From Candidatus Poribacteria bacterium (GTDB lineage: Bacteria; Poribacteria; WGA-4E; WGA-3G), in contig PYJC01000086.1 in NCBI GenBank assembly GCA_003635255.1, forward strand, positions 1-64,000: a stretch of 64,000 nt of DNA, given 5' to 3'. The notes beneath the pieces were generated by a model. That model worked only from the letters and a program-made list of their open reading frames with translations. It searched no databases and was not told where the DNA came from. A program made the translations under genes and the position numbers. Numbering within the stretch: position 1 is the stretch's first letter; each line of letters opens with the position of its first letter. Below are positions 8,878-17,852 of this stretch, one piece after another.

Positions 8878-8878
8878 C

Positions 8879-8914
8879 TTTCTTCTCCTTACGAAGTTTC
8901 TTCTCCTTACGAAG
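8879..8914 (-). repeat. Tandem 18-bp duplication carrying the ribosome-binding site
   Basis: Two exact copies of an 18-bp unit (8879-8896 and 8897-8914) each contain TAAGGAG on the minus strand. The proximal one is the TPR gene's ribosome site; the distal one is a spare copy. Confidence 0.75.
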
Positions 8915-9229
8915 TATTGATGCCAAGTATGTTAACAAGAGTGTTAAAATATGTCAAGCGCGGTTTCCACAAGCAGAGATATTCAGTTATCATAGGAATA
9001 GCGATCAGTTATGAGTACACGTTACTTGTGAGATACGCTTGCCGATTTTTTTCAGTTTACTGTAGCAAATTTCGTGCCGAATCCGAACAACACCGCGCTG
9101 ATAAGATTCTTTATAAAACACCCAAAAATCCTGCACAAAATAGGGCATATTGTAGCATCCTGTTGCACGAAATGGGGCAGATTTAACAAACGATTCGTGT
9201 TATCGGATGGCTCGCTTCCGATTAATTCC
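8915..9229. other. Gene-free region with a paired 16-nt motif
   Basis: No gene is seen. The region holds TGCACAAAATAGGGCA (9132-9147) and TGCACGAAATGGGGCA (9164-9179), direct copies exactly 32 bp apart. The same paired motif recurs at 32426-32472 and 57166-57211. It lies 51 bp upstream of the -35 box of the amino-acid transporter operon. Confidence 0.6.
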
Positions 9230-9258
9230 TTGACAACATAAAGATAGTTTGGTACAAT
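9230..9258 (+). promoter_or_regulatory. Sigma70 promoter of the aap-like operon
   Basis: Perfect TTGACA (9230-9235), 17-bp spacer, TACAAT (9253-9258). The coding start is at 9408, leaving a leader of about 140 bases. Confidence 0.7.
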
Positions 9259-9407
9259 GAGTAAAAGATGATATGTACATTTCTGCTTACCAGAAAGGCA
9301 TAAACTCGGTTTTTGATAAAATAATTAACAATAATAGAACCTAATCAAGTTGCCTCGTTGCAACGACCTTTTCGATAAAGGTAACCTTTATAAAGAGAGG
9401 ATTCTTT

Positions 9408-10430
9408 GTGCGTAAATTTTTGTTCCGCGTTTCCGCGTTAGTTTTAGCGATTTCATTGGTAATACCTCTCCTCGCAAGTGGCGAAGAGAGTATATTGGAC
9501 AAAGTGAAAAATAGAGGGCGGCTGATCTGTGGGGTGAACAAAGAGTTGCCTGGTTTCGGTTTCCTCGGTCAAGATGGTAAATGGAAAGGTTTCGACGTAG
9601 ACTACGGCAGAGCGATTGCTGCTGCTGTGTTAGGTGACCCAGACAAAGTTGAGTTCCGTCCCTTAAAGGCTGCTGACCGTTTTCCCGCCCTTCAGACAGG
9701 TGAAATAGATGTTTTAATCCGCAACACCACTTGGACGCTGACCCGTGATACCGACTTAGGTGCTGACTTCGCGCCGCCAACCTTTTATGACGGTCAGGGT
9801 TTTATGCTCCGTAAGGATCTCGGTATAACTTCGCTCAAGGAGTTGGCAGGTGCCACTATTGGTGTCACTGCTGGTAGCACTACAGAGTTAAACCTCGCCG
9901 ATACCACCCGCGCTTTAGGGATCGAAGTTGAACCTATTGTTTTTGAAGAAACTGAGACGCTTTACCAGAGTTACGATCAGGGGCGTTGCGATGCGGTGAC
10001 AAGCGATAAGTCGCAATTAGTCTCCCGCCGCCAATCACTAAAAAATCCAGATGACCATGTTATTCTTGACGTAACCATTTCAAAGGAACCTTTGGGGCCT
10101 GTTACCGTCCACGGAGATAACAAGTGGAATGATGTTGTGAGTTGGGTTGTTTACGCCACGTTCTTTGCCGAAGAGCACGGCATCACGCAATCCAACGTCA
10201 ACACCTTTGAAACAGAGAACCCCGAAATCAAGCGTTTCTTGGGTACAGATGATGGTACGGGTATGGGTGGAAAACTCGGTCTGCCGAAAGACTGGGCGCG
10301 CCAAGTTATTGCGGCTGTAGGCAACTATGGCGAGATTTTTGAACGCAACCTGACACCGCTGGGGCTGCCGCGTGGGGTCAACAAACCGTGGACGCAGGGC
10401 GGTTTACTTTATGCGATACCGTTCCGTTAG
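9408..10430 (+). CDS. aapJ: Amino-acid ABC transporter, periplasmic binding protein (AapJ type)
   Basis: 340 residues from a GTG start with AGAGAGGA upstream. A Sec signal peptide covers residues ~1-24 (VLAISLVIPLLASGEES). The mature part is a class-3 solute-binding protein: RLICGVNKELPGFGFLGQDG, KGFDVDYGRAIAAAV and RNTTWTLTRD are hallmarks of the general L-amino-acid binding protein AapJ/BztA, and the C-terminus YGEIFERNLTP fits the same group. It captures polar amino acids in the periplasm for the permeases encoded next. A 9-bp stem-loop follows at 10491-10513, a common arrangement for raising binding-protein expression over membrane subunits. Confidence 0.88.
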   Translation: MRKFLFRVSALVLAISLVIPLLASGEESILDKVKNRGRLICGVNKELPGFGFLGQDGKWKGFDVDYGRAIAAAVLGDPDKVEFRPLKAADRFPALQTGEIDVLIRNTTWTLTRDTDLGADFAPPTFYDGQGFMLRKDLGITSLKELAGATIGVTAGSTTELNLADTTRALGIEVEPIVFEETETLYQSYDQGRCDAVTSDKSQLVSRRQSLKNPDDHVILDVTISKEPLGPVTVHGDNKWNDVVSWVVYATFFAEEHGITQSNVNTFETENPEIKRFLGTDDGTGMGGKLGLPKDWARQVIAAVGNYGEIFERNLTPLGLPRGVNKPWTQGGLLYAIPFR

Positions 10431-10490
10431 GTAGCCTCCGGGCGTCTGCATTACACACCAATGACAGACTGCACATTTTGTATTGCTGCA

Positions 10491-10513
10491 TAGCGAGGTT
10501 CTATACCTCGCTA
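10491..10513 (+). promoter_or_regulatory. Stem-loop between binding protein and permease genes
   Basis: Perfect inverted repeat TAGCGAGGT / ACCTCGCTA with a 5-base loop. There is no T run, so it is more likely a 3'-end-stabilising or partial-termination hairpin than a full terminator. Confidence 0.5.
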
Positions 10514-10656
10514 CACCATCAGCGTTTGGGGTGTTGGGTCAGGTCCCCTTAGATGTTGCATATCAAACCCACTTTATTACAAACAATATTGCTCCGGTAT
10601 ACCTGAAACCACGAGATTTAAGGGGCGTTTCCCAACGAAGTTTCGACAGTAAAAAT

Positions 10657-11841
10657 ATGGAAAATAATTCACTTACAGCTGCATCGGGAAAAATCCCCTT
10701 TTGGCGAGATGTCCGAGTTTTGGGGGCCTTGTTTCAGGTTCTCTTCCTGCTCGGTGTGATTCTATTGTTAGCTATTCTTTACACAAACATGTTAAGGGGA
10801 CTCGACAGTCTTGGGCTGGCACTGAACTTCAATTTTCTTCAGGACGAAGCTGGGTTTGACATTTCAGAGGGCATCTCTTATGATCCTTCAGATACCTATT
10901 TGAAGGCGTTCTGGGTTGGGGTTCTGAACACTCTCAAAGTTAGTATCATAGGGATTGTCTGTGCAACACTTATCGGACTCCTTTTCGGCATCGCTCGCTT
11001 GTCAAGCAACTGGTTAATCCGAACGATAGCAGCTGCTTATGTGGAATGTTTCCGTAACATTCCGCTTCTTCTCCAGATTATATTTTGGTATACTGCCGTA
11101 GTCGCACAACTCCCGAATGTCAGGGAGAGTATTTCACTTTTCGGAGGTGTGTTCATCAATAACCGAGGGGTATACCTCCCTTCGCCTGAACCGACTTCAA
11201 GTCTGACAATTTGGCTATGGTTTCTCAGTGGGGGTTTACTCCTTGCGGTGATTCTCTATATTGCGCGGTGGCGGCAACTTCAACAGTTAGATCGCCCCGG
11301 TTTTCGTGCGAAGTGGGCCCTGCCTGCGTTCCTTATCGTAGCACTCTGCGGATGGTTTTTGACCCCCGGTAGACCCTTTACGCTGGATTTACCAGCACTG
11401 CAAGGCTTCAACTACCAAGGTGGGATGCGCTTTTCACCGGAGTTTTCTGCACTTTTAGTTGGACTTTCCATATATACAAGCGCATTTATTGCCGAAATCG
11501 TGAGAAGCGGTATACAATCAGTCGTCAAGGGACAACGGGAAGCTGCAAGAGCCGTCGGTTTGAAGGAGGGGCAGACCTTACGCTTGGTCATTCTCCCGCA
11601 GGCTGTTCCTATTATCGTGCCGCCGCTTACAAGTCAGTACTTGAACCTCGCGAAAAATTCAAGTTTAGCAGTTGCAATCGCTTTCCCCGATCTGGTTAGT
11701 GTGGGAAATACCATGTTGACTCAGACGGGACAAGCAATTCCCGTTATCGCGATGATTATGGTAAGTTATCTGATCATGAGTTTAACGACATCAGCTGCCA
11801 TGAATTGGTATAACCGTTGGATTACCCGCATTGGTCGATGA
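10657..11841 (+). CDS. aapQ: Amino-acid ABC transporter permease (AapQ type)
   Basis: 394 residues from the ATG at 10657 (MENNSL). The frame is open back to a TTG at 10483, but that stretch has no membrane-protein character and includes the intergenic hairpin. No strong SD is visible. Several transmembrane helices are evident (residues ~23-45, 80-105, 120-145, 190-215, 230-245, 280-300). The cytoplasmic EAA loop EAARAVGLKEGQTLRLVILP contacts the ATPase. The long form with an inserted segment in the middle is characteristic of AapQ/BztB and distinguishes it from short HisQ-type permeases. Confidence 0.85.
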   Translation: MENNSLTAASGKIPFWRDVRVLGALFQVLFLLGVILLLAILYTNMLRGLDSLGLALNFNFLQDEAGFDISEGISYDPSDTYLKAFWVGVLNTLKVSIIGIVCATLIGLLFGIARLSSNWLIRTIAAAYVECFRNIPLLLQIIFWYTAVVAQLPNVRESISLFGGVFINNRGVYLPSPEPTSSLTIWLWFLSGGLLLAVILYIARWRQLQQLDRPGFRAKWALPAFLIVALCGWFLTPGRPFTLDLPALQGFNYQGGMRFSPEFSALLVGLSIYTSAFIAEIVRSGIQSVVKGQREAARAVGLKEGQTLRLVILPQAVPIIVPPLTSQYLNLAKNSSLAVAIAFPDLVSVGNTMLTQTGQAIPVIAMIMVSYLIMSLTTSAAMNWYNRWITRIGR

Positions 11842-11846
11842 GAGAG

Positions 11847-11985
11847 GGATAGTTTTCAGTTATAGGTATTTTTAACCCCCTAAATCCCCCTTATCAGGGG
11901 GCCTTGAAGAAGAATAAATCCCGCCTATCAGGGGGCCTTGAAGAAGAATAGTATTACGACTCGTTTTAACTGATAACCCATTAGG
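11847..11985. repeat. Inverted-repeat element with two 34-bp tandem units
   Basis: The gap between the two permease genes begins with TTTTCAGTTATAGG and ends with TTTTAACTGATAACCC, inverted versions of the same tract. Between them lie two tandem 34-bp units (11881-11914, 11915-11948). Each has a TATCAGGGGGCCTTGAAG core; the first forms a CCCCC-TTATCA-GGGGG hairpin. It belongs to the long-inverted-repeat family seen elsewhere in the window. Confidence 0.65.
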
Positions 11986-12000
11986 AAGGCATATTACACA

Positions 12001-13188
12001 GTGGAAGAACAAGGACTCACGCAAGAAATTAAACCTCCGGTTAGCACAAAGGGGCCTGGGCGATGGCTTAAGGAGAATTTATTTAACACTTGGTACAACA
12101 CGATCTTGACCTGTTTGGCCCTTGTGTTCTTATTCTTTGCTTTTAAAGGGTTTCTAACATGGGCGTTCACTGAGGCGGAATGGGGTGTGATCCCAGCGAA
12201 TTTTCGGCTCTTTATGGTCGGGTCTTATCCCCAAGAACAGATATGGCGCGTATGGACCGCGATTTATATCTTAAGTGTGCTTATGGGTTTGAGTGCTGGG
12301 CTCTGGGGCGGTTTGATACTCCGATTTGTTGTTGTTCTCAGTGGTGTTTGGTTTATCAGCGCGCTTCTCCCTTTTGATTTTGAACTCTCAACGCGGGGAT
12401 GGTGTTTAGGCGCTATCGCTATGATAGCGGTTTCGTTTTTCCTTGGACGTGACAGAACAAGTTTGCGATCTTGGATTTTGGGGGGGTGGATACTCTCTTT
12501 CCCCGTAATCATGGTGGTGTTACGTGGGTTCGGGGAGAATGGCGTTCTGACGAGCCGTTGGGGCGGACTGCTTCTCACATTGATCTTAGCGATCTCAGGT
12601 ATCGTCGTTTCTTTCCCGCTTGGCGTATTTTTAGCCCTCTGTCGCCAGAGCAAGCTTCCTGTTATCCGATGGGTTTCAACGACTTACATTGAGATGGTTC
12701 GCGGGGTGCCGTTGATAACAATCTTATTCATGGGCAACGTCCTCATACCGATATTCATGCCGGGTTTTGATATTAACCAAGTTTTACGGATGATGCTCTG
12801 CCTAATCTTCTTTTCCGCTGCTTACATGGCAGAAAATGTTCGTGGTGGCCTTCAAGGGGTGCCAAGGGGGCAACACGAAGCTGCGCAAGCCGTAGGACTT
12901 AACTATGTACAGACGACGTTATTTATCGTCTTACCGCAAGCACTTCGATCCGTCATTCCAGCGATTGTTGGACAATTCATTGCGTTGTTTAAGGACACAT
13001 CCCTCGTCTCTGTCATCGGACTCATTGACCTCTTGGGTGTCGCGAGAAGCATTCTTGCCAATCCGAAGTGGCTCGGACTGCAAGCGGAGGTCTATCTGTT
13101 CGTCGCATTTATCTATTTTGTTTTTTGTTATGCGATGTCCTATGCCAGCCAGGACATTGAGACAGACTTGGGCGTTGGAAAGCACTAA
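12001..13188 (+). CDS. aapM: Amino-acid ABC transporter permease (AapM type)
   Basis: 395 residues from a GTG with AGGAAGG 11 bases upstream. At least eight hydrophobic segments are seen. The ABC-permease core sits in the C-terminal half (VVSFPLGVFLALCRQSKLP, YIEMVRGVPLI) with the EAA loop EAAQAVGLNYVQTTLFIVLP. The extra N-terminal helices (residues ~30-180) match AapM/BztC. It heterodimerises with AapQ in the inner membrane. Confidence 0.85.
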   Translation: MEEQGLTQEIKPPVSTKGPGRWLKENLFNTWYNTILTCLALVFLFFAFKGFLTWAFTEAEWGVIPANFRLFMVGSYPQEQIWRVWTAIYILSVLMGLSAGLWGGLILRFVVVLSGVWFISALLPFDFELSTRGWCLGAIAMIAVSFFLGRDRTSLRSWILGGWILSFPVIMVVLRGFGENGVLTSRWGGLLLTLILAISGIVVSFPLGVFLALCRQSKLPVIRWVSTTYIEMVRGVPLITILFMGNVLIPIFMPGFDINQVLRMMLCLIFFSAAYMAENVRGGLQGVPRGQHEAAQAVGLNYVQTTLFIVLPQALRSVIPAIVGQFIALFKDTSLVSVIGLIDLLGVARSILANPKWLGLQAEVYLFVAFIYFVFCYAMSYASQDIETDLGVGKH

Positions 13189-13239
13189 AGTTTAGAGGTT
13201 CAGGCTGGAGCAATTCGGGAATATTTAGGAAGGGAAAAA

Positions 13240-14001
13240 ATGGCAGCACAAGAAAACGCGCTGAACGATCCGATTATTATGTGCGAAGATGTACATAAAT
13301 GGTTCGACGATTTCCATGTCCTCAAAGGGATTACGACTTCGTTCCAGAAAGGCGAAAGGGCGGTAATATGCGGTCCCTCAGGGTCAGGCAAATCTACGTT
13401 TATTCGGACCTTGAACCGTCTGGAGGAGCATCAGCGCGGCACGATTATCATTGATGGGGTAGAACTCACCGATGATCTCCGTAATATTAATCTCATCCGT
13501 CAAGAGGTCGGTATGGTGTTCCAACAGTTTAACTTGTTTCCGCATCTGACGAACTTGGAAAATATCACCTTAGGTCCGATCCGGGTCAGAAAGTTGACGA
13601 GAACTGAGGCAGAAGAGGTCGCTTTATCGCTTTTAGAACGGGTGGATATCGCGGATCAGGCGTACAAGTATCCCGCAGAAATTTCGGGTGGACAGCAGCA
13701 ACGCGTTGCTATCGCACGAGCGTTGGCAATGGAGCCGAAGATTATGCTTTTTGATGAGCCGACAAGTGCACTTGACCCCGAAATGATCTCAGAAGTGTTA
13801 GATGTGATGCGTGAACTTGCACATTCCGGTATGACAATGCTGGTTGTTACGCATGAAATGGGATTTGCACGAGAAGTGGCAGATCGCGTCATGTTCTTCG
13901 ATGAAGGTGTGGTTATAGAGGAAGCAGCACCCGCAGATTTCTTTGATAACCCGCAGCACGAACGCACGAAACTTTTTATCTCACAGACGCTGCAGCATTA
14001 G
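13240..14001 (+). CDS. aapP: Amino-acid ABC transporter ATP-binding protein (AapP type)
   Basis: 253 residues, SD AGGAAGGG. Complete ABC ATPase: Walker A GPSGSGKS (residues ~45-52), Q-loop [10 protein letters not shown], signature SGGQQQR, Walker [14 protein letters not shown] and switch histidine VVTHEMGF. The FNLFPHLT and [10 protein letters not shown] strings are those of polar-amino-acid ATPases (GlnQ/AapP). It is the last gene of the transporter operon; the next genes run in the opposite direction. Confidence 0.9.
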   Translation: MAAQENALNDPIIMCEDVHKWFDDFHVLKGITTSFQKGERAVICGPSGSGKSTFIRTLNRLEEHQRGTIIIDGVELTDDLRNINLIRQEVGMVFQQFNLFPHLTNLENITLGPIRVRKLTRTEAEEVALSLLERVDIADQAYKYPAEISGGQQQRVAIARALAMEPKIMLFDEPTSALDPEMISEVLDVMRELAHSGMTMLVVTHEMGFAREVADRVMFFDEGVVIEEAAPADFFDNPQHERTKLFISQTLQH

Positions 14002-14034
14002 GAGATTATGGCAAAATTGCGTATTTTCCACAGA

Positions 14035-14397
14035 TCAGGTCCGTTGCGCGGTTTGCAAAAGCGTAATCGGAATCGTTTCGGAGATTGAAGGCGTATATGA
14101 TGAAATCAGGAGGATGTCGCTAACTGGTGGGCGTTGAAGAATATCCAGCACAAGGTCTCGGAGCTCCTCGGATAATTCGGTTAAGCCTGTGAGTGGAAAA
14201 CTTCGGGGTCCCATGTCTGTCTTCTGGGCAAGTAAAGAGTATTCCAGAAGGGTCAGTCCAACAGCTTTGCGTTCCGGTTTGTTGAATCGTAGCAAGATAT
14301 GAGGCGTTAATTCAACGCCTGTTGCCTGTTCACTGGGTGCAAACGAGACGTAAAGCGTATCGCTTACTTCATCGTAGTTAGAAATTGATTGCGTCAT
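14035..14397 (-). CDS. DUF2283 protein, partner of the upstream toxin-like gene
   Basis: 120 residues. The N-terminal YDEVSDTLYVSF is the DUF2283 signature, and the domain continues through VELTPHILLRFN and the hydrophobic AVGLTLLEYS. It begins 6 bp after the stop of the preceding small gene, so the two are co-transcribed. DUF2283 proteins are commonly paired with small DUF4258/PBECR-like or HigB/RelE-like proteins and behave like antitoxins or accessory proteins; that role is inference here. The C-terminal ~45 residues extend beyond the usual ~70-residue domain. Confidence 0.65.
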   Translation of the reverse strand: MTQSISNYDEVSDTLYVSFAPSEQATGVELTPHILLRFNKPERKAVGLTLLEYSLLAQKTDMGPRSFPLTGLTELSEELRDLVLDILQRPPVSDILLISSYTPSISETIPITLLQTAQRT

Positions 14398-14403
14398 AAT
14401 TTT

Positions 14404-14736
14404 TTATCCAATCCTTTTCTGATAAGCTGTAACAATATAGTTATTTGAGATAGGATCGCCATTTGAACTTTCGCGAAACCGGAAAAGGACAATTGCTGTA
14501 ATATGTGTATTATCTGCTGGCAAATTGACGAAAGCATTAGTATATCGGTACTTTTGCGGGTTCAACGAATCTTGTTTTCGCCTACCATACTGAATTGTAG
14601 CCTTTAGTTGTTCTTCACAGTTTGCCATATCTGGATGATTAATTGAGGCAGTAATATGTTGCCACCGTTCATGCGTTAGATAAATCTCGTTTCCATACCG
14701 GTCATGGATTTTCCAACGTATACCAATTGGAGTCAT
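14404..14736 (-). CDS. Small toxin-like protein (DUF4258/PBECR-like)
   Basis: 110 residues, SD AGAGGAAA. The opening WKIHDRYGNEIYLTHERWQHI with a downstream Tyr/Arg-rich YGRRKQDSLNPQKYRY and a C-terminal strand pair ending YIVTAYQKR resembles small phage-Barnase-EndoU-RelE-like or DUF4258 nuclease-type proteins. In those families the conserved His of LTHERWxH and C-terminal Thr/Tyr-Arg residues form the active site. It is upstream of a DUF2283 gene, giving a toxin-first two-gene module. Whether it cleaves RNA is not shown. Confidence 0.5.
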   Translation of the reverse strand: MTPIGIRWKIHDRYGNEIYLTHERWQHITASINHPDMANCEEQLKATIQYGRRKQDSLNPQKYRYTNAFVNLPADNTHITAIVLFRFRESSNGDPISNNYIVTAYQKRIG

Positions 14737-14783
14737 GTATTTCCTCTTTAGGTCTTTAAACGCTAACTTGCAATCTACTTCTT

Positions 14784-14812
14784 ATTATACCATACAAAAT
14801 AGATGAAAGCAA
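14784..14812 (-). promoter_or_regulatory. Promoter of the toxin-like/DUF2283 pair
   Basis: On the minus strand TTGCTT (14812-14807), 17-bp spacer, perfect TATAAT (14789-14784), about 48 bp before the ATG at 14736. Confidence 0.5.
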
Positions 14813-14907
14813 AATATGATTTCTCTAAAGGTGAACGTGGTAAATTCTATAACCCAAAAGCCGTTTTTAATATCTCTAACGCTGATGGAAAAGATGTAGG
14901 ACAAAAG

Positions 14908-15666
14908 ATGCGATTGAATGACAAAATTGCTATTGTTACAGGAGCAGGGCGCGGTATCGGCAGAGCAGTTGCGCTTCGGTTTGCGGAGGAAGGTGCTAAA
15001 GTCGTCGTTGATGACGTGAATGATGCTATTGGTACTGAGACCGTTGCTGCGATCACTGAGGCAGGCGGTGAGGCGATGTTTGTCAATGCTGATGTCTCCA
15101 ATGCTGCTGATGCTGAGCGGCTTACTGCTGAGGCTACTGATGCCTACGGCACGGTTGATATTTTGGTGAACAATGCTATCTGCTCGACAGCCGATGTGCT
15201 GAACAACAACTGGGAGGCGAACTTAGCGGTCGCGCTCCGAGGTACCAGTCACTGTTCCAATGCTGTCATTCCGCTGATGCAGCAGGACGGCGGTGGAAGT
15301 ATTGTTAATGTTGCCTCTGTCAACGGACTCATCGGGTTGCAGGCGATTCACGCCTATTCTGCTGCGAAAGGTGGCGTTATCGCTTTAACCCGTTCTATGG
15401 CAGTCGCACACGGTAAGGATAATATACGGGTCAACTGTATCTGTCCCGGAACGATCCAGACCGAAGTGTGGGAACCGATGATTGAACGGAACCCTCAAAT
15501 ATTGGACGAAATAACGCCGTGGTATCCGTTAGGACGGATTGGACAACCCGTTGACATAGCAAACGCTGCACTTTTCCTCGCGTCTGATGAAGCCAGTTTC
15601 GCAACAGGTGCGGTCTTCGTTATTGATGGTGGCTTGACAGCAGGCAATCACCAGTTTCCGATTTGA
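14908..15666 (+). CDS. Short-chain dehydrogenase/reductase
   Basis: 252 residues from the ATG at 14908 (MRLNDKIAIVTG), with TAGGA upstream. An upstream in-frame ATG at 14803 would overlap the divergent promoter and add 35 residues without SDR character. Classical SDR features: TGAGRGIG cofactor motif (11-18), acidic VDDV after beta-2 favouring NAD, NNA (88-90), catalytic S137, Y150 and K154 (YSAAK), and PGTIQTE. The C-terminus FATGAVFVIDGGLTAG is typical. Substrate unknown. It is followed 49 bp later by a PhyH gene on the same strand, suggesting a joint oxidative pathway. Confidence 0.85.
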   Translation: MRLNDKIAIVTGAGRGIGRAVALRFAEEGAKVVVDDVNDAIGTETVAAITEAGGEAMFVNADVSNAADAERLTAEATDAYGTVDILVNNAICSTADVLNNNWEANLAVALRGTSHCSNAVIPLMQQDGGGSIVNVASVNGLIGLQAIHAYSAAKGGVIALTRSMAVAHGKDNIRVNCICPGTIQTEVWEPMIERNPQILDEITPWYPLGRIGQPVDIANAALFLASDEASFATGAVFVIDGGLTAGNHQFPI

Positions 15667-15715
15667 AAACATAGAGAAGAAAGTATCGGAGAGATTTAAC
15701 ATACGGAGAAATACA

Positions 15716-16567
15716 ATGGTAACACAAGAACAAATCGATTTTTTTCAGGAAAACGGGTATGTCAAATTTGGTAGAGTTTTAGATAGCGACGGCGTTGAAG
15801 CCATGCGATCAGGGTTGGATGCTGTTATTGAACTGGAACTCACTGAAGGCGACGATTCTTCACCGGAGTTTAAGTATGGACATGATCGTAAGGCGGATCG
15901 TCTCAACCGAGGTAGCGGTCATCCACGTGCGATTCATCAATACGTGAACATGTGGAAGCGGGAGCCGCATTATGAAGCAGCGATTCATCATCCGCTCATT
16001 GCTGGAACGGCACGTGCGCTGCTGGATACGCCCGAAGTCCGACTCTGGCACGATCAGGTTATCTCCAAACCACCGCACGATAACGGGCATTTCGGGTACC
16101 ATCACGATTTTTTCTTCTGGCCCCTGAGTCCGCCGAACATTGTGAGCTGCTGGCTCGCTTTGGACGATGCGACGGTCGATAGCGGTTGTATGCATGTTAT
16201 GCCGAAAAGCCATAAAGATGAACGGTTTTCTGTTGAAGCGAGAGCGGCATTCAATGCGGCATCTGCAAAGGCAAACGAAGAAGGGCGCGAACCACCGCCG
16301 AACCCATGGACAGAGAGACGGGACTTGGACATCAGTTACGGTATCCCAGTAGAATTGAAAGCAGGCGAGTGTATGTTTCATCACTGTCTCAACTGGCACG
16401 GCACGCCGCCGAATATTACGGATTATCAACGTAGAGCATTTGTCATGATTTTCATGGCGCAGGATGTCTGCTATAACAACGCGCAGGCACCGGGGCACAT
16501 CCTCGTTTCAACCATTGAGGTTGCGGATGGTGAACCACTCGTCGGTGATGGGTTCCCGGTAGCGTAA
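15716..16567 (+). CDS. Phytanoyl-CoA dioxygenase family (PhyH) oxygenase
   Basis: 283 residues. The Fe(II)-binding H-x-D is H129-H-D131 in GYHHDFFFWP, the distal His is H228 (LNWHGTPPN) and the 2-oxoglutarate-binding Arg lies in YQRRAFV (239-240). N-terminal FFQENGYVKFGRVL is the usual PhyH opening. It is only distantly similar to the first PhyH (4558-5346), so they are separate family members rather than a recent duplication. It is probably co-transcribed with the preceding SDR. Many bacterial PhyH proteins hydroxylate small amphipathic substrates; no specific substrate can be inferred. Confidence 0.85.
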   Translation: MVTQEQIDFFQENGYVKFGRVLDSDGVEAMRSGLDAVIELELTEGDDSSPEFKYGHDRKADRLNRGSGHPRAIHQYVNMWKREPHYEAAIHHPLIAGTARALLDTPEVRLWHDQVISKPPHDNGHFGYHHDFFFWPLSPPNIVSCWLALDDATVDSGCMHVMPKSHKDERFSVEARAAFNAASAKANEEGREPPPNPWTERRDLDISYGIPVELKAGECMFHHCLNWHGTPPNITDYQRRAFVMIFMAQDVCYNNAQAPGHILVSTIEVADGEPLVGDGFPVA

Positions 16568-16619
16568 CGCTGTATGGAATCGGGGTTACAAACCCCTCCT
16601 ACAGCAGAGGTCCAGAGAC

Positions 16620-17834
16620 ATGAAAGATTCAACGTTTATTACAAGAGTCACTCTGAAAAACTACAAGAGTATCGCGGCGTGTGATGTGCAGCTGGGGCCG
16701 TTGACGTTTCTTGTAGGTCGTAATGGATCAGGCAAGAGCAATTTTCTTGATGCGCTGCGATTCGTTGCCAATGCGTTGAATACATCGCTGGGTCATGCGA
16801 TACGCGATCGTGGTGGTATCAATGATGTTTGTCGTCGTTCTCGCGGGCATCCGAACCATTTTAGTATTCGCCTTGAATTCGCATTGCCTGAAGGTTTTAC
16901 GGGGCACTATGCTCTCCAAATTAGGAAGCGTCCACCAGGCGGTTACGAGGTTCAGATTGAAGAGTGTAGCGTTCAAAACAAGTTGTGCCCAACATCGGAA
17001 GCATACTTCCGTGTTGAGAGTGGCACTGTAACCGACACGAGTGTGGAAGTCGCACCGGCGGCTGCACCCGATAGGCTCTACTTGGTAAATGCGTCTGGGC
17101 TGCCCGAATTTCGCCCTGTTTATGATGCCTTCTCTCGGATGGGATTTTACAACTTCAATTTGGACAAAATCCGAGATTTCCAAGATCCTGATCCTGCGGA
17201 CATCCTTATGGGAGATGGCAGCAACCTAACCAGTATTCTAACCCAACTTCCGCCCACTGTGAAAACAGATATTGAGGAGTATTTAGCATTAGTTGTTCCG
17301 GATATTCGTGAGGTCGATGTCAGAGCGTTTGGATCCAAGCAGATATTAGCGTTCAGACAGAAGGTCGGGGCGGACAGATACCCGGGGCGTTTTCTCGCGA
17401 ATAATATGTCTGATGGTACGCTCCGTGCCCTGGGAATTTTGGTAGCACTGTTCCAAGGAGATGACGACCCGCAAAAACGCGTGACACTCGTAGGAATTGA
17501 GGAGCCAGAGATAGCACTTCATCCAGGGGCGGTAGCGGTGCTGCTTGACGGTCTTCGGGATGCTGCCCACAGAACGCAGGTCATCGTCACTACTCACAGT
17601 CCAGAGCTGCTTGAGGACAAGCATCTGGATGTGGAGTCAATTCTTGCAGTTGAAGCAGATGATGGCAATACAATGATCGCCTCAGTGGATGATGCAAGCA
17701 AATCTGTGGTGCGAGATCGGTTATTTACAATCGGAGAACTTTTACGCAGTAATCAATTGCAACCGGATCCAGCAGCTCTTTCTGCCGCAAAGGAGAAACA
17801 ACTGTCTCTGCTTGATTTTGATAAGTCGAAGTAG
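16620..17834 (+). CDS. AAA ATPase (AAA_21/RecF-OLD-like), first gene of an ATPase-TOPRIM pair
   Basis: 404 residues. An SMC/RecF/OLD-type ABC ATPase: Walker A GRNGSGKS (33-40), ABC-like signature NNMSDGTLRALGIL, Walker B LVGIEEPEIALHP with E294/E295, and the terminal VTTHSPELL motif (H326). The opening VTLKNYKSIAACDVQLGPLTFLVG is typical of OLD-family and anti-phage ATPases. Unlike true OLD proteins the chain ends after the ATPase and carries no TOPRIM domain; a TOPRIM-like protein is encoded 18 bp downstream. A split ATPase plus nuclease defence module is the favoured inference. Confidence 0.75.
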   Translation: MKDSTFITRVTLKNYKSIAACDVQLGPLTFLVGRNGSGKSNFLDALRFVANALNTSLGHAIRDRGGINDVCRRSRGHPNHFSIRLEFALPEGFTGHYALQIRKRPPGGYEVQIEECSVQNKLCPTSEAYFRVESGTVTDTSVEVAPAAAPDRLYLVNASGLPEFRPVYDAFSRMGFYNFNLDKIRDFQDPDPADILMGDGSNLTSILTQLPPTVKTDIEEYLALVVPDIREVDVRAFGSKQILAFRQKVGADRYPGRFLANNMSDGTLRALGILVALFQGDDDPQKRVTLVGIEEPEIALHPGAVAVLLDGLRDAAHRTQVIVTTHSPELLEDKHLDVESILAVEADDGNTMIASVDDASKSVVRDRLFTIGELLRSNQLQPDPAALSAAKEKQLSLLDFDKSK

Positions 17835-17852
17835 GAGTAAAGGAAAGCACGA

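Noticed and set aside
11881-11948. Two 34-bp tandem units as a CRISPR array.
   Set aside because: Only two direct units with no spacers; part of an intergenic inverted-repeat element.
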